DNA of 64,000 nucleotides, taken from the NCBI GenBank assembly GCA_030587365.1, contig JAUQZE010000034.1, forward strand, positions 62,001-126,000, given 5' to 3'. The position numbers and the translations under genes were made by a program. The stretch's first letter is position 1, and every line of letters begins with the position of its first letter. The DNA is from Candidatus Freyarchaeota archaeon (GTDB taxonomy: Archaea; Asgardarchaeota; Jordiarchaeia; Jordiarchaeales; Jordiarchaeaceae). Shown here piece by piece: positions 51,418 to 60,241 of the stretch. The notes beneath the pieces are model-generated. The model ran no database searches, was not told where the DNA came from, and saw only the letters and a program-made list of their open reading frames with translations.

Positions 51418-51852
51418 CTACCAACCCTTATTAGCGTAGTTTGAAACAAACTCTTTGGCTTTCTCAAGAAATTTCGTCGGCTCACGTCGCTGCTGATAAG
51501 CTGCTTCTGCATTAAGAGGACTGTCTGGATTGGGATTCGTTAATAAGGTTCGTAGAGATTCGATGATTCCAACGATGTTCGTTTGAGGTCTCCACTCTCT
51601 CCCCAGTATTGCTATGCAAACTGAGAACGGCGGCCGATCTCCGAAGGCAATATTGGGGTGCCATATTCTAGTTTGCCACAAAACCTGAGGCGGTTCAAAA
51701 GGAAAACCTCGAGTAATCTTAATCTCTACCCTAAACATTCCACCCTCATAAGGCGAACCGGCAGAACCGTATATTATTCCACGCCAATGAGTTAACTTAC
51801 CATCTACTGAATGAAAATTAGGCTCCTCCTTCCTCATTCGCTGAGCTTCCAA
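51418..51852 (-). CDS. E2-like ubiquitin-conjugating enzyme
   Basis: A UBC-fold enzyme that receives Ub from E1. GGMFRVEIKITRGFPFEPPQ, WHPNI (HPN at 65-67), FSVCIAILGREWRP with catalytic C79 and SLRTLLTNPNPDSPLN are all standard E2 features. The TTG at 51852 cuts into helix 1: the same frame upstream encodes AQLDSERYWARLA, which fits a normal E2 N-terminus, back to a TGA. No ATG, GTG or TTG lies there. An ACG at 51897 is 7 nt from AGGGGG, and the ATG at 51901 is in another frame. The true start may be ACG, or there is a frameshift. It lies 51 bp upstream of E1. Confidence 0.87.
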   Translation of the reverse strand: MEAQRMRKEEPNFHSVDGKLTHWRGIIYGSAGSPYEGGMFRVEIKITRGFPFEPPQVLWQTRIWHPNIAFGDRPPFSVCIAILGREWRPQTNIVGIIESLRTLLTNPNPDSPLNAEAAYQQRREPTKFLEKAKEFVSNYANKGW

Positions 51853-52004
51853 AGCGAGCCTAGCCCAATAACGCTCCGAATCAAGTTGAGCAGACGTTCA
51901 TGAACCCCCTAGAAAAACTTTCTCAGTAAAAGTTAAAGTTTACGCGACGTGTCGAAGGCTGCTAGAAAATTTTTAATCAGAGGAAGAGGGTGAATCAAAT
52001 ATTT

Positions 52005-52250
52005 TTAGAAACCACCTTCAATGTCAGAACTTACATAGAATATTTTATCTCCGTCTTGGATTCCGATGCTTCCTAGGGTGGCATTTTCGTTTTGTAATTC
52101 GATACCTCTACATGTGAGGGTGAGAGCGTTTGAAGGAATCGAAATTGATTTAGCTACTCTCTCCTTAAGCGACTTTACCTTCTCATCTGTGCCAACTTCC
52201 ATTTCGAACGGACTTGAGTTTCCGATAGCCGGGACAACGCGTACTATCAT
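52005..52250 (-). CDS. Ubiquitin-like modifier ending in Gly-Gly-Phe
   Basis: An 81-residue beta-grasp protein, almost only the ubiquitin fold: MIVRVVPAIG at strand 1, VKSLKERVAKSISIPSNALT through helix 1, CRGIELQNENATLGSIGIQD and GDKIFYVSSD. It ends IEGGF, so one residue follows the diglycine, and a protease must remove Phe to give the active Gly-Gly end. GGGAGG precedes the ATG. It is the first gene of Ub-E2-E1; the JAMM protease at 53309 is the likely processor. Confidence 0.87.
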   Translation of the reverse strand: MIVRVVPAIGNSSPFEMEVGTDEKVKSLKERVAKSISIPSNALTLTCRGIELQNENATLGSIGIQDGDKIFYVSSDIEGGF

Positions 52251-52399
52251 GATTTTTGACCTCCCGCGGTATTTTGTTTATTTCTGGCTTATTATGTAAT
52301 CAAAGGAGAATAAACAATTTAAAGTCTTCTCATAAGTCAAGGGTTTCAGGAAAGCTAACTTAATTTCTTTTTTGAACATTGTTTGAGGGATTGTTTTGG

Positions 52400-53119
52400 T
52401 TATGGGGTTATCCAGCCGTATTTTGAATATATTTTCTTTCCTTCTTTTGACGTTAGAAAATTGATGAGTTTGTTTGCCATTTCTTTGTTTTCCGTAAATG
52501 CTGTGGTTGCTATTAGGGTGCTTCTGTAAACCTGTATTTCTTTGGGGAGCTCAACTGCATCAATAGCTTTTGTATGTAAAACTGTATAGGTGTTCCAGCC
52601 GAAGGCGGCGTCTACTTTTTTTCGTACAATTGAGCCTAATAGTTCTCCGCATCCATCAGCAAAGAGGGTGATATTTTTTTGTATTTTTTCTGTTAGCCCA
52701 GTTTTGCTGGTGATTTCGTCCCAGACTCCCTTTAGGCTTCCTGTAGTCGCCACAGCGATTTTTATATCTTTTTTTGTCAGGTCTGTGAGGAATTTTATTT
52801 TTTTGGGGTTGTTTTTTTGTGTTAAAATAACGGATCTTCTGTAGCCTAGGACTCTTCTGTTCTCTCTGATTATTAAACCATTTTTTTCCACCTCATCCAT
52901 TATGTATGCTGCTCCGCAGGTGAAGATGTCACTTTCATGCTCGCTTGTGAGTTTGGGAATTATTTCGTTAGGCATTCCTATGGTGAATTTAATTTCAGCA
53001 TTGTGTATTTCCTGAAACTTTTTACCAGATATTTTTGCGGGGGTAGCAACATCGCAGCAGGAATATACGTGTAAAACTCTCCTAGACAACGAGATTCTCC
53101 TCATTTTTTTGTGCATCAT
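52400..53119 (-). CDS. ModA-like substrate-binding fold without signal peptide
   Basis: A 239-residue protein of the periplasmic-binding fold, closest by eye to molybdate-type binding proteins (VLHVYSCCDVATPAKISGKK, ESDIFTCGAAYIMDEV, IKIAVATTGSLKGVWDEI, then KVDAAFGWNTY and NKLINFLTSKEGKKIYSKYG). There is no hydrophobic signal or lipobox at the N-terminus, only a basic stretch (MMHKKMRRISLSRR), so it looks cytosolic. The two cysteines in YSCCD are unusual for the family. No ABC transporter genes are adjacent. It sits between the Ub gene and the JAMM protease. Confidence 0.7.
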   Translation of the reverse strand: MMHKKMRRISLSRRVLHVYSCCDVATPAKISGKKFQEIHNAEIKFTIGMPNEIIPKLTSEHESDIFTCGAAYIMDEVEKNGLIIRENRRVLGYRRSVILTQKNNPKKIKFLTDLTKKDIKIAVATTGSLKGVWDEITSKTGLTEKIQKNITLFADGCGELLGSIVRKKVDAAFGWNTYTVLHTKAIDAVELPKEIQVYRSTLIATTAFTENKEMANKLINFLTSKEGKKIYSKYGWITP

Positions 53120-53308
53120 TTAATTTGGCGACGTATTAGTACCAATCAATAATTTTATGTAGGGCCTAAATAAAAAATGCTTCTTAAGGGGGGAGAAATA
53201 AATAAACAGATAACTTACATATAGGAAGGAATAGTCCCTTTTAATCTGCAAACTAAGTGTAATGTAGTTTGGAGCTTGATTCTGCAATTATTTTGTGTGG
53301 AATTTGAT

Positions 53309-53980
53309 ATGGTTAATGTTAGGATTTATCCTTTAGCCCTCGCTAAGATTCTCAAACATAGCGCATCGTTCTCCGGCATAGAGGTGGCAGGGGTATTAAT
53401 TGGAAAATTATCAGGTAATGTGATTGAAATTTCTGATTCCGACACCGGACCGCAGATTGGTACATCAGGACACGTGAAGTTGGCGCCAACCGTTGCGCCA
53501 CTCATTGCTGAGAAAATCGAAAAGCAGGGAAGAGGGGAGTACATCGTAGGCTGGTATCATTCCCATCCGGGATTCGGTTGCTTCCTTTCTTCGATTGATG
53601 TGGAAACCCAAGTAGGACTTCAGAAAATGTTTTCCCAGTGCGTAGCATTGGTTGTTGATCCACATGATTACATCATGTCGGGGCGCCCGAGCGATGCGGA
53701 AGTTAAAATGTTCCAAGTTCAAGAGGATAAAGTTGTCTCTTTAGAGTATGAAGTTTTGTTGGAGAAGGATAAGCTGATTAGAAATCTTATTGATTACCTT
53801 GAGAGAGGCGAAGAGCCGTATTCAACTGCTTTGGATAGAATTAGATTAGAGGTTTATGAGTGGAATAGAAAATTAGAGGAAAAAGTCAATGTTGCCACTG
53901 AAGGGATTGAACAAATTCGTGAAGAACTTAAAAGCATTTCTAATATCCTAAAGCAGGATAAGCAACCGAGTAAGGTATAA
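53309..53980 (+). CDS. Rpn11-like JAMM/MPN+ metalloprotease
   Basis: About 223 residues. The MPN domain has E25 in GIEVAGVLIG and the JAMM motif GWYHSHPGFGCFLSSID: H84, H86, S94 and D97 fit HxHx7Sx2D. The text VGWYHSHPGFGC is almost that of Rpn11 of the 26S proteasome lid. The C-terminal third is a charged helix (RLEVYEWNRKLEEKVNVATE). The ATG at 53309 is chosen, with an in-frame TTG at 53276 as an alternative. It should cut after the Ub diglycine, both to mature Ub and to remove it from targets. Confidence 0.9.
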   Translation: MVNVRIYPLALAKILKHSASFSGIEVAGVLIGKLSGNVIEISDSDTGPQIGTSGHVKLAPTVAPLIAEKIEKQGRGEYIVGWYHSHPGFGCFLSSIDVETQVGLQKMFSQCVALVVDPHDYIMSGRPSDAEVKMFQVQEDKVVSLEYEVLLEKDKLIRNLIDYLERGEEPYSTALDRIRLEVYEWNRKLEEKVNVATEGIEQIREELKSISNILKQDKQPSKV

Positions 53981-54189
53981 TGCGCGAGTGTTTTGTAATA
54001 ATTTATAGGTTATTTTTTGGTTACTAAACTCCTTCTAATAGCATTATAAAAACAAACAGCAACAATTGATATTAATCGGCAAGTGTGTTTTTGTTTGGCG
54101 TTTAAAAAGTTGTTTCTGACGGCTTCTGGAGGGAAATGGGTGAATGCTATTTATGCTCTGTTAGTTTAATAAATATTTGAGCAAGAAAT

Positions 54190-54903
54190 CTATTTTTTGA
54201 TTAGAATACATATTGGTAGGCTGGCTCTTTTCCAATCGGCGTATTTTCCCTCGTATTCTATTTTAGGCGCCTCCTCTCTTCCGTGTGTCCCGAGGATTGC
54301 CATCAGTGTTCCGGGGGTAGCTTGTTTGTGAAGTACTTTTAACCAGCTGTCTGTACGTAAAATTAACTTTTGAGTTATTTCTTTGGGAGGTCTGAAGCTA
54401 TACTGTTTGTAAAGATTTTCAAAATCGAGGAAGTGAATCCAGATAAAGTCGGCTCGGTTAAGAATCTTAACGGTCTCAATGTATGTTCGATTGTCCGAGT
54501 CACTTGGTTTTGTTTCCACTTTCACGTCCACGTCCTTAATATCATCGGGTCTAGCGATCAGTGTTACTTTACGTCCATGTTCTGATATGTAGTTTAAAAG
54601 ATTAAAATCAGCATCAGGGTTACCACGAACAATTTCTCGTAGAACGTGCCCCGTATAGGGATTCGCCGTGTCCAGCATTAATATCGCTTCTGATTTTCCT
54701 ATGAGGAATTTTGGCTGGTAATAAGTGCACTCCAGCAGCCCAAAGTTGTCAAAAATAGCGAAAATAATATGTTTAGATTGAAGATTCTTAGGAATTCCCT
54801 CAATTTTTGGCGGTATTCTACTAGGAGGTTGAAGGTCTAGAAGGCTTAATAAGGTAGCCGGCATCTGATTCATACGTCCTTGGAACGCAGTCATGTCACT
54901 CAT
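54190..54903 (-). CDS. Hypothetical protein, possible alkaline-phosphatase-fold member
   Basis: A 237-residue protein that I do not firmly recognise. KHIIFAIFDNFGLLE near residue 45, ADFIWIHFLDFENLYKQY near 155 and MAILGTHGREE near 205 occur in the order in which alkaline phosphatase/phosphopentomutase-fold enzymes place metal-binding segments (D near the start, D-x-x, D/T-HG). Several key Asp/His ligands are missing, so activity is doubtful. It is divergent from the small membrane protein at 55022. Confidence 0.45.
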   Translation of the reverse strand: MSDMTAFQGRMNQMPATLLSLLDLQPPSRIPPKIEGIPKNLQSKHIIFAIFDNFGLLECTYYQPKFLIGKSEAILMLDTANPYTGHVLREIVRGNPDADFNLLNYISEHGRKVTLIARPDDIKDVDVKVETKPSDSDNRTYIETVKILNRADFIWIHFLDFENLYKQYSFRPPKEITQKLILRTDSWLKVLHKQATPGTLMAILGTHGREEAPKIEYEGKYADWKRASLPICILIKK

Positions 54904-55021
54904 AAACGCTCTCCACCATTCATTCTAAGGAAAGTCATACATTAAGAGTACATTAATAACATTATAAAAATAACCTTATTAAAATATTTCACTAAAAAAT
55001 AATAGCACAGGAAGAGTTGCT

Positions 55022-55363
55022 ATGGAAAAAGAAGAACCACCAATAGAAGAAAAAGTAGACGCAGCCGCAACTCTGCTATTCCTGGTTTTCATACTAATAA
55101 TAGGATACATTTTCCAAGGCTACTGGACCGGTCTATATCCCTTCACAATCAATTATGCAGGAGAAGTTTCCCTCGCTTCACCAATCGTTTTAATAATTCT
55201 GGGTTCTTTAGCTCTTTCAAGTCTAGTCGGAGGAATGATTCGAGCCCGATACCCCCGGGAGGGCGTGGTTCTAGCAGCAATAATCGGACTGGCAATATTG
55301 ATAATAGTAAGTTACTTAATTTTATCCAAACCAGTCAATCCATTCCCAACCATATTCACATAA
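55022..55363 (+). CDS. Small membrane protein (113 residues)
   Basis: Three hydrophobic segments are visible: TLLFLVFILIIGYIFQGYW (about 18-36), PIVLIILGSLALSSLVGGMI (about 56-75) and GVVLAAIIGLAILIIVSYLI (about 81-100). The N-terminus is acidic. No family is recognised. It ends 35 bp from the convergent Get3-like gene. It could be a client or receptor of the Get3 ATPase, but there is no direct evidence. Confidence 0.6.
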   Translation: MEKEEPPIEEKVDAAATLLFLVFILIIGYIFQGYWTGLYPFTINYAGEVSLASPIVLIILGSLALSSLVGGMIRARYPREGVVLAAIIGLAILIIVSYLILSKPVNPFPTIFT

Positions 55364-55398
55364 ATAAATTAGCAAAAAAAAAAACAAATTTACAAACC

Positions 55399-56358
55399 CT
55401 ACCCAGCTCCACCAAACAATATTTCGGATAGCTCTTTTAGCCGCTCTACACCCCTCACTTCTCCTTCGTAAAGCGGAACCTCAGTAATGTTAAAATCATC
55501 ATAGATTTCACGTATCTCCCTAAGATTCTCCAACTGCATAGCCCGCCGCGCCCGACAAAACGCACAATCAAGAACCTCAGGATAAACCATGTTAACAATT
55601 ATATGATCGCAAGGAATCTCATACTCATTAAGAGCAGACAGCAACCGCTCAGTCTCAAAAACAGCCATCGCTTCGGGTATCATAACAATCACAAAAGCCG
55701 TGCTTTCCGGATCCGAAAGCTCGCCCCGAGCAACATCAATCGTATTCTTAAGTTTCTCTAAAGTCTCCATACTGCGATCCTCCTTACCGCCTTTGCCTAC
55801 TAATCGTTTAAACAGCCCAGCGAATTTTCCGAGATACGCTCTTATCTTAAGCAAGTTAACAACCCAGCTGCTAAGCACATCCGGCAAAGACAGAAGCCGC
55901 AAAGTATGACCTGTCGGAGCTGTATCGAAGATTACGAGGTCGTACTCTGGATTCTCAATGTATTCGAGTACTTTGGCGAATGCTAGGGCTTCATCTGCCC
56001 CCGGGGGTGTCATTCCGGTTAGGCCGCCTAGTCCTCCGAGTAGGGTTTGGGCTTGGGATTCTTCTGAGTTTTCCTGCTCCAGGGTTTTCTGGTATTCTGC
56101 GAATTCTTTATGGGGGTCTAGTTCTAGTCCGTAAAGATTCTTGACCCCCTTAATCTTCTTTATTTCCGGTCCTATCTGTTGGTCGAAGCTGTCGCCTAGG
56201 CTGTGTGCAGGGTCTGTGCTGATGATCAGGGTCTTTCTGCCGTGTTCCGCTGCCCATATGGATGCCGCTGCTGCGCAGCTGGTCTTGCCGACTCCGCCTT
56301 TTCCGCCGAAGAGCATGAATTTTACCTGTTTCTCGTTTAGTAGGTCGGTTATGGTCAT
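55399..56358 (-). CDS. Get3/ArsA-family ATPase
   Basis: A 319-residue ATPase with a deviant P-loop GKGGVGKT, the switch STDPAHSLGDSF and FDTAPTGHTLRLLSLP. CAFCRARR gives the CxxC that binds zinc at the Get3 dimer interface, which favours a tail-anchored-protein targeting role over arsenite pumping. The length matches single-domain Get3. Codons switch from A/C-ending to G/T-ending at about 55925, in the middle of the FDTAPTGHT switch. It stands alone and convergent to the small membrane protein. Confidence 0.9.
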   Translation of the reverse strand: MTITDLLNEKQVKFMLFGGKGGVGKTSCAAAASIWAAEHGRKTLIISTDPAHSLGDSFDQQIGPEIKKIKGVKNLYGLELDPHKEFAEYQKTLEQENSEESQAQTLLGGLGGLTGMTPPGADEALAFAKVLEYIENPEYDLVIFDTAPTGHTLRLLSLPDVLSSWVVNLLKIRAYLGKFAGLFKRLVGKGGKEDRSMETLEKLKNTIDVARGELSDPESTAFVIVMIPEAMAVFETERLLSALNEYEIPCDHIIVNMVYPEVLDCAFCRARRAMQLENLREIREIYDDFNITEVPLYEGEVRGVERLKELSEILFGGAG

Positions 56359-56627
56359 GTTTAACGTTCACCTTTTCGGACGCTTAAAGTTTGTTAATCA
56401 GTGGGAAGTAAATCCACCGATGCTTAAATTTGTTTTGAGTTTCTCGTCAAGGTTTTCAGAATCCTGTCTTGGGATGATATTTACTTTTAACGCTTTTAAA
56501 AGCGTTTAGAACTGTTACGCTTGGGAAAGTGTCAGAAAACATTCCATAAATAGAATGATGATATGTAATTCTAACTAGAAGGGTTTAGAATGTGTTTTAG
56601 GTTGTTCTTGATTTTTAATCATTGTTT

Positions 56628-57311
56628 TTATTCTATTTTTACTCTTTTGCCTGTGACCATATAGTAGATTCTTGCTGCGAGGTTGCATGAATGGTCGGCT
56701 ATTCTCTCGAGGTATCTTGCTACGAAGAGGAGATATGCGGCGTCGGATATTCCGCTTGGTTTCTCTATTACCAGGGTGATTAGTTCTCTGAATATTTGAT
56801 CGTATAGGCCGTCTATTAGGTCGTCGTCTTCTGAGAGTTTCTGTAAGTTATTGACCTTTCTTGTGGTAAACGCGTCTAAGGCTTTTCTAATCATTCCCTG
56901 TATGATTTCAGACATGCGGGGGATGTCTATGAGGGGTTTGAAGAGGGGTTTGCTGGCGGTTTTTATGGTGATTTCTGCGATGTCGCCTGAGTAGTCGCTT
57001 ATTCGATCTATGTCTGTTATGATCTTCAAACAAGTCACAATGAACCTTAGATCCTCAGCCATAGGCTGCTGGAGCGCTAACAGTTCCATGCAAAACTTTT
57101 CTATTTCAAATTCCATTTCATCAATCTTTTTGTCTTTCTCCAGGACTTTTTCAGCTAGTTTGGCATCTTGTTTTTTCAGGGATTCAACAGAATCTCGAAC
57201 TGTCTCAATTGACAGCTCACCCATCTTAGCAACGAGGTTTTCTAAATGGTTTAACTGGTCCTGGTAGCGTATTCTTATTTTCTTCTTCTCAACTTTTAAC
57301 GCTTCTTTCAA
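56628..57311 (-). CDS. phoU: Phosphate transport regulator PhoU
   Basis: A 227-residue PhoU with two three-helix bundles. EIEKFCMELLALQQPMAEDL plus ITDIDRISDYSGDIAEI form the first, and VARYLERIADHSCNLAAR the second with its metal-binding E/D residues. It starts at TTG after GGAG, 17 bp after pstB ends, and is the last gene of pstSCAB-phoU. It is expected to restrain uptake when phosphate is ample. Confidence 0.93.
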   Translation of the reverse strand: MKEALKVEKKKIRIRYQDQLNHLENLVAKMGELSIETVRDSVESLKKQDAKLAEKVLEKDKKIDEMEFEIEKFCMELLALQQPMAEDLRFIVTCLKIITDIDRISDYSGDIAEITIKTASKPLFKPLIDIPRMSEIIQGMIRKALDAFTTRKVNNLQKLSEDDDLIDGLYDQIFRELITLVIEKPSGISDAAYLLFVARYLERIADHSCNLAARIYYMVTGKRVKIE

Positions 57312-57328
57312 TTTTCTCCTTCCTTCCT

Positions 57329-58165
57329 TTATCCGAACTTTCCCGTAACGTAGTCTTTTGTGCGTTCTTCCTTTGGGGTTTCAAAAATTTTTTTGGTCTT
57401 ATCATACTCTATAAGTTCACCTAGGTACATAAAGGCGGTGAACTGGGAGACTCTTGCAGCTTGCTGCATATTGTGAGTTACTATAATAACTGCGATTTTT
57501 TCTTTGAGTTCCCATATAAGGTCTTCTATTTTCGCGGTGGCGATAGGGTCGAGAGCGGAGCATGGTTCATCCATTAACAGGACATCAGGATTTATAGCTA
57601 ATGCTCGTGCAATGCAGAGTCTTTGCTGTTGGCCTCCAGAAAGTTCGTATGCGTTTGCATTTAATCTGTCCTCGACCTCACCCCATAATGCAGCGTGCCT
57701 CAGACTTTCTTCCACAACTTTATCCAAGTTCGTATCATCACTTACTCTATGGATTCTGGGACCGTAAGCAACATTGTCATATATTGACATAGGGAAGGGA
57801 TTAGGCTTTTGGAAAACCATTCCTATTTTTTCCCTGAGTGCTACCACATTAGTTCCATAATTGTAAATGTTTTCACCGTCGAGAAGTACTTCCCCTTCAA
57901 CCCTAGCTCCGTCCAGATCAACCATTCTGTTGAAAGATCTTATCAAAGTAGTTTTTCCGCAGCCCGACGGTCCTATAATTGCGGTGACTTTTTTATCTGA
58001 AATTTTGAGATTTATGTTTTTTAAGACATGATTTTTACTAAACCATAGATTTAGATTTTTAGTCTCTATTTTCACATCTCTACTGGTACGTTTTTTTTCT
58101 TTTTCTTTGCCGATTTTGTTTTCCCGATTGTTAGACATCATGAATTTGTTTAACACGGTTACCAT
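57329..58165 (-). CDS. pstB: Phosphate ABC transporter ATPase PstB
   Basis: A 278-residue ABC ATPase. Walker A is GPSGCGKTT, the Q-loop GMVFQKPNPFPMSIYDNVAY has the PstB-specific NPFPMS, the signature is LSGGQQQRL and Walker B is VLLMDEPCSALDP. The N-terminal ~25 residues are an added charged tail (GKEKEKKRTSRD). The ATG follows GGTGA, and it lies 6 bp after pstA. Confidence 0.96.
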   Translation of the reverse strand: MVTVLNKFMMSNNRENKIGKEKEKKRTSRDVKIETKNLNLWFSKNHVLKNINLKISDKKVTAIIGPSGCGKTTLIRSFNRMVDLDGARVEGEVLLDGENIYNYGTNVVALREKIGMVFQKPNPFPMSIYDNVAYGPRIHRVSDDTNLDKVVEESLRHAALWGEVEDRLNANAYELSGGQQQRLCIARALAINPDVLLMDEPCSALDPIATAKIEDLIWELKEKIAVIIVTHNMQQAARVSQFTAFMYLGELIEYDKTKKIFETPKEERTKDYVTGKFG

Positions 58166-58171
58166 TAAGAT

Positions 58172-59116
58172 TCACCAGCCTTTTCTTTTTTTCTGACTTT
58201 TAGTTCTGATATAGATTGCAATAATGCTGAAGAGGAGAACTATTCCGAGGAGTACGAGGGCGGTTCCAAACTCGTAGGGTCTGTTTATTCCTGCAAAAGG
58301 ACTTGAGGTTGCCTCGTAGTACAGGTGATATGTTAGGGCCATGACTGGCTGAAAGACATTTGTGGGGTAGAGGCTACTCTGGTAGAAGATTGACGCCGCG
58401 AAAAGTATGGCTGCCGTTTCACCAGCAATACGCCCAATTCCCAGTATTATACCCGTTGAGATTCCAGGCGTTGCTACAGGTAGAACAACTGAGGTTATGG
58501 TCTCCCATTTAGTAGCTCCAAGGGCTAGGCTTGCCTCACGGAAGCCTCTTGGTATGGCCTTTAAGGCTTCTTCTGTTGACTTAATTATTATTGGAAGAGC
58601 CATGAATCCTAGGACGAACCAGCCTGAGAGGAGTGAAACACCGAAGTCCAATTGTTTAGAGAAGAAGGTAAATGCGAAGATACCGAACACTATTGAGGGA
58701 ACTCCAGCTAGATTACCTATAACCTGATTTATGAAGGATTTGAACAGACCTTCCTTCAAGTACTCGTTAAGGTACACCGCTGAAAGGACTCCGAGTGGCA
58801 CAGCTATGCCAATAGCCCCGGATACAAGCGCAAGAGTTCCGAATATCATGGGTAGTATTCCACCATAGGGCAAAATTTGTAAATTAAATGGCTCACTATA
58901 GAGAAAATTGGGGCCAAATGGCTCACCATAAAGCATTGTGAATCCTGGGGTACCAGTTAGAAAATTCCAGCTAATTACCGGCGCGCCATAATAAACAATA
59001 ACACCCAGAATTAAAAAGAATGCAGCTAAAATGAGGAGAGTGGGAATACTGAAGATTATCTCCCCAAGGCCAACTCGCTTCCTAACGGTAGGCAACTCCG
59101 TTTTGCTTTCCATCAT
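58172..59116 (-). CDS. pstA: Phosphate ABC transporter permease PstA
   Basis: A 314-residue integral membrane permease with about six hydrophobic helices. The EAA loop is EASLALGATKWETITSVVLP followed by GISTGIILGIGRIAGETAA. VPSIVFGIFAFTFF is typical of the Pst permeases. Its ATG overlaps the pstC stop by 4 nt. It forms the membrane channel with PstC. Confidence 0.95.
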   Translation of the reverse strand: MMESKTELPTVRKRVGLGEIIFSIPTLLILAAFFLILGVIVYYGAPVISWNFLTGTPGFTMLYGEPFGPNFLYSEPFNLQILPYGGILPMIFGTLALVSGAIGIAVPLGVLSAVYLNEYLKEGLFKSFINQVIGNLAGVPSIVFGIFAFTFFSKQLDFGVSLLSGWFVLGFMALPIIIKSTEEALKAIPRGFREASLALGATKWETITSVVLPVATPGISTGIILGIGRIAGETAAILFAASIFYQSSLYPTNVFQPVMALTYHLYYEATSSPFAGINRPYEFGTALVLLGIVLLFSIIAIYIRTKSQKKRKGW

Positions 59117-60192
59117 CTAGCCCTCCCAAACTTCTTTTTAAACCTAGAGTTAATAAGATCAGCAATAAAATTAACGAGATATGTGATTCCGAAAAGCACC
59201 AACCCAACACCGAAAAGCGCACTGTAGTGCACGCTGCCCACCGCGGTTTCCCCCATCTCTGCCGCTATCGCAGCAGTCATAGGCTTGACGGATGTGAAGA
59301 ACATTTGAAGGGAAAGGGGAGGCATGTTCGCTACTCCCCCGCAAACCATAAGCACCGCCATTGTTTCTCCAAGCGCCCTACCAACAGCCAGAATAATGCT
59401 TGCCGTAATGCCAGAAATAGCAGCGGGTAGGAGAACCTTCCACACTGTCTGGAAGTGAGTTGCCCCAAGGGCAAGTGAGGCCTCCTTGTATTCCTTAGGA
59501 ACCGCGCTTATCGCATCCTCGCTAATAGTGACGATTGTGGGAAGAATCATAATCGAGAGAATGATTGATCCAGCTAGAGCAGTCTGACCAGACCTCAGAC
59601 TAAAAACACCAGCGAGCCATGGAACTAGAAAAATGAGCCCAACAAACCCGTAAACTACGGAGGGAATACCCGCCAGAAGTTCAATAATCGGCTTTATAAT
59701 ATTCTTAATTTTCAGAGGACAGTACTCTGATAGATGGATGGCTGAAAATATGCCAATTGGAACAGCTATAAGCATCGCACCCCCGACAACCACAAGAGTT
59801 CCAGCTATGAGCGGCAGAATTCCGAAACTTAAGTATTTCGGATACCATGTTGAACCAGTAACAAAGTTTATGAGACCCGTAACAATGTTTCCGTTATTCA
59901 GAATCCAAGCGTAATCACCGTAACCCAGCCCGCTGAGGAGGGGAAGAGCATACTGCCCGTAGCCCATCTCTTGAAGTATGGGAAGACTCTGTTGAATGAG
60001 GAAAAAGAGAATAAGTATGGTTATTATGAAGCTTGAAAGAGCGCAAACGCCAGTAAACCCCTCAGGAGAGAAAAACCTCCTAAGGTACTCTTTTCCTCTC
60101 AATTGCAATACATCAACACTAGGGGCTGGACGAGTAAGAACGTCGACAGGAAGATTCCTGAACACTTTCCGTAAGCGCCCTATCAGATCCAT
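59113..60192 (-). CDS. pstC: Phosphate ABC transporter permease PstC
   Basis: About 359 residues, with hydrophobic helices from residue 50 onwards. GIPSVVYGFVGLIFL and the EAA loop EASLALGATHFQTVWKVLLP with ILAVGRALGETMAV identify PstC. The ATG at 60192 is preferred, with AAGGTGG upstream, over an earlier frame start at 60222. A 50-residue basic N-terminal cytosolic tail precedes the first helix. Confidence 0.95.
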   Translation of the reverse strand: MDLIGRLRKVFRNLPVDVLTRPAPSVDVLQLRGKEYLRRFFSPEGFTGVCALSSFIITILILFFLIQQSLPILQEMGYGQYALPLLSGLGYGDYAWILNNGNIVTGLINFVTGSTWYPKYLSFGILPLIAGTLVVVGGAMLIAVPIGIFSAIHLSEYCPLKIKNIIKPIIELLAGIPSVVYGFVGLIFLVPWLAGVFSLRSGQTALAGSIILSIMILPTIVTISEDAISAVPKEYKEASLALGATHFQTVWKVLLPAAISGITASIILAVGRALGETMAVLMVCGGVANMPPLSLQMFFTSVKPMTAAIAAEMGETAVGSVHYSALFGVGLVLFGITYLVNFIADLINSRFKKKFGRAR

Positions 60193-60241
60193 CCTCACCA
60201 CCTTGAAGCATATTCTGAACATTTATCTTTTACTGTATATT

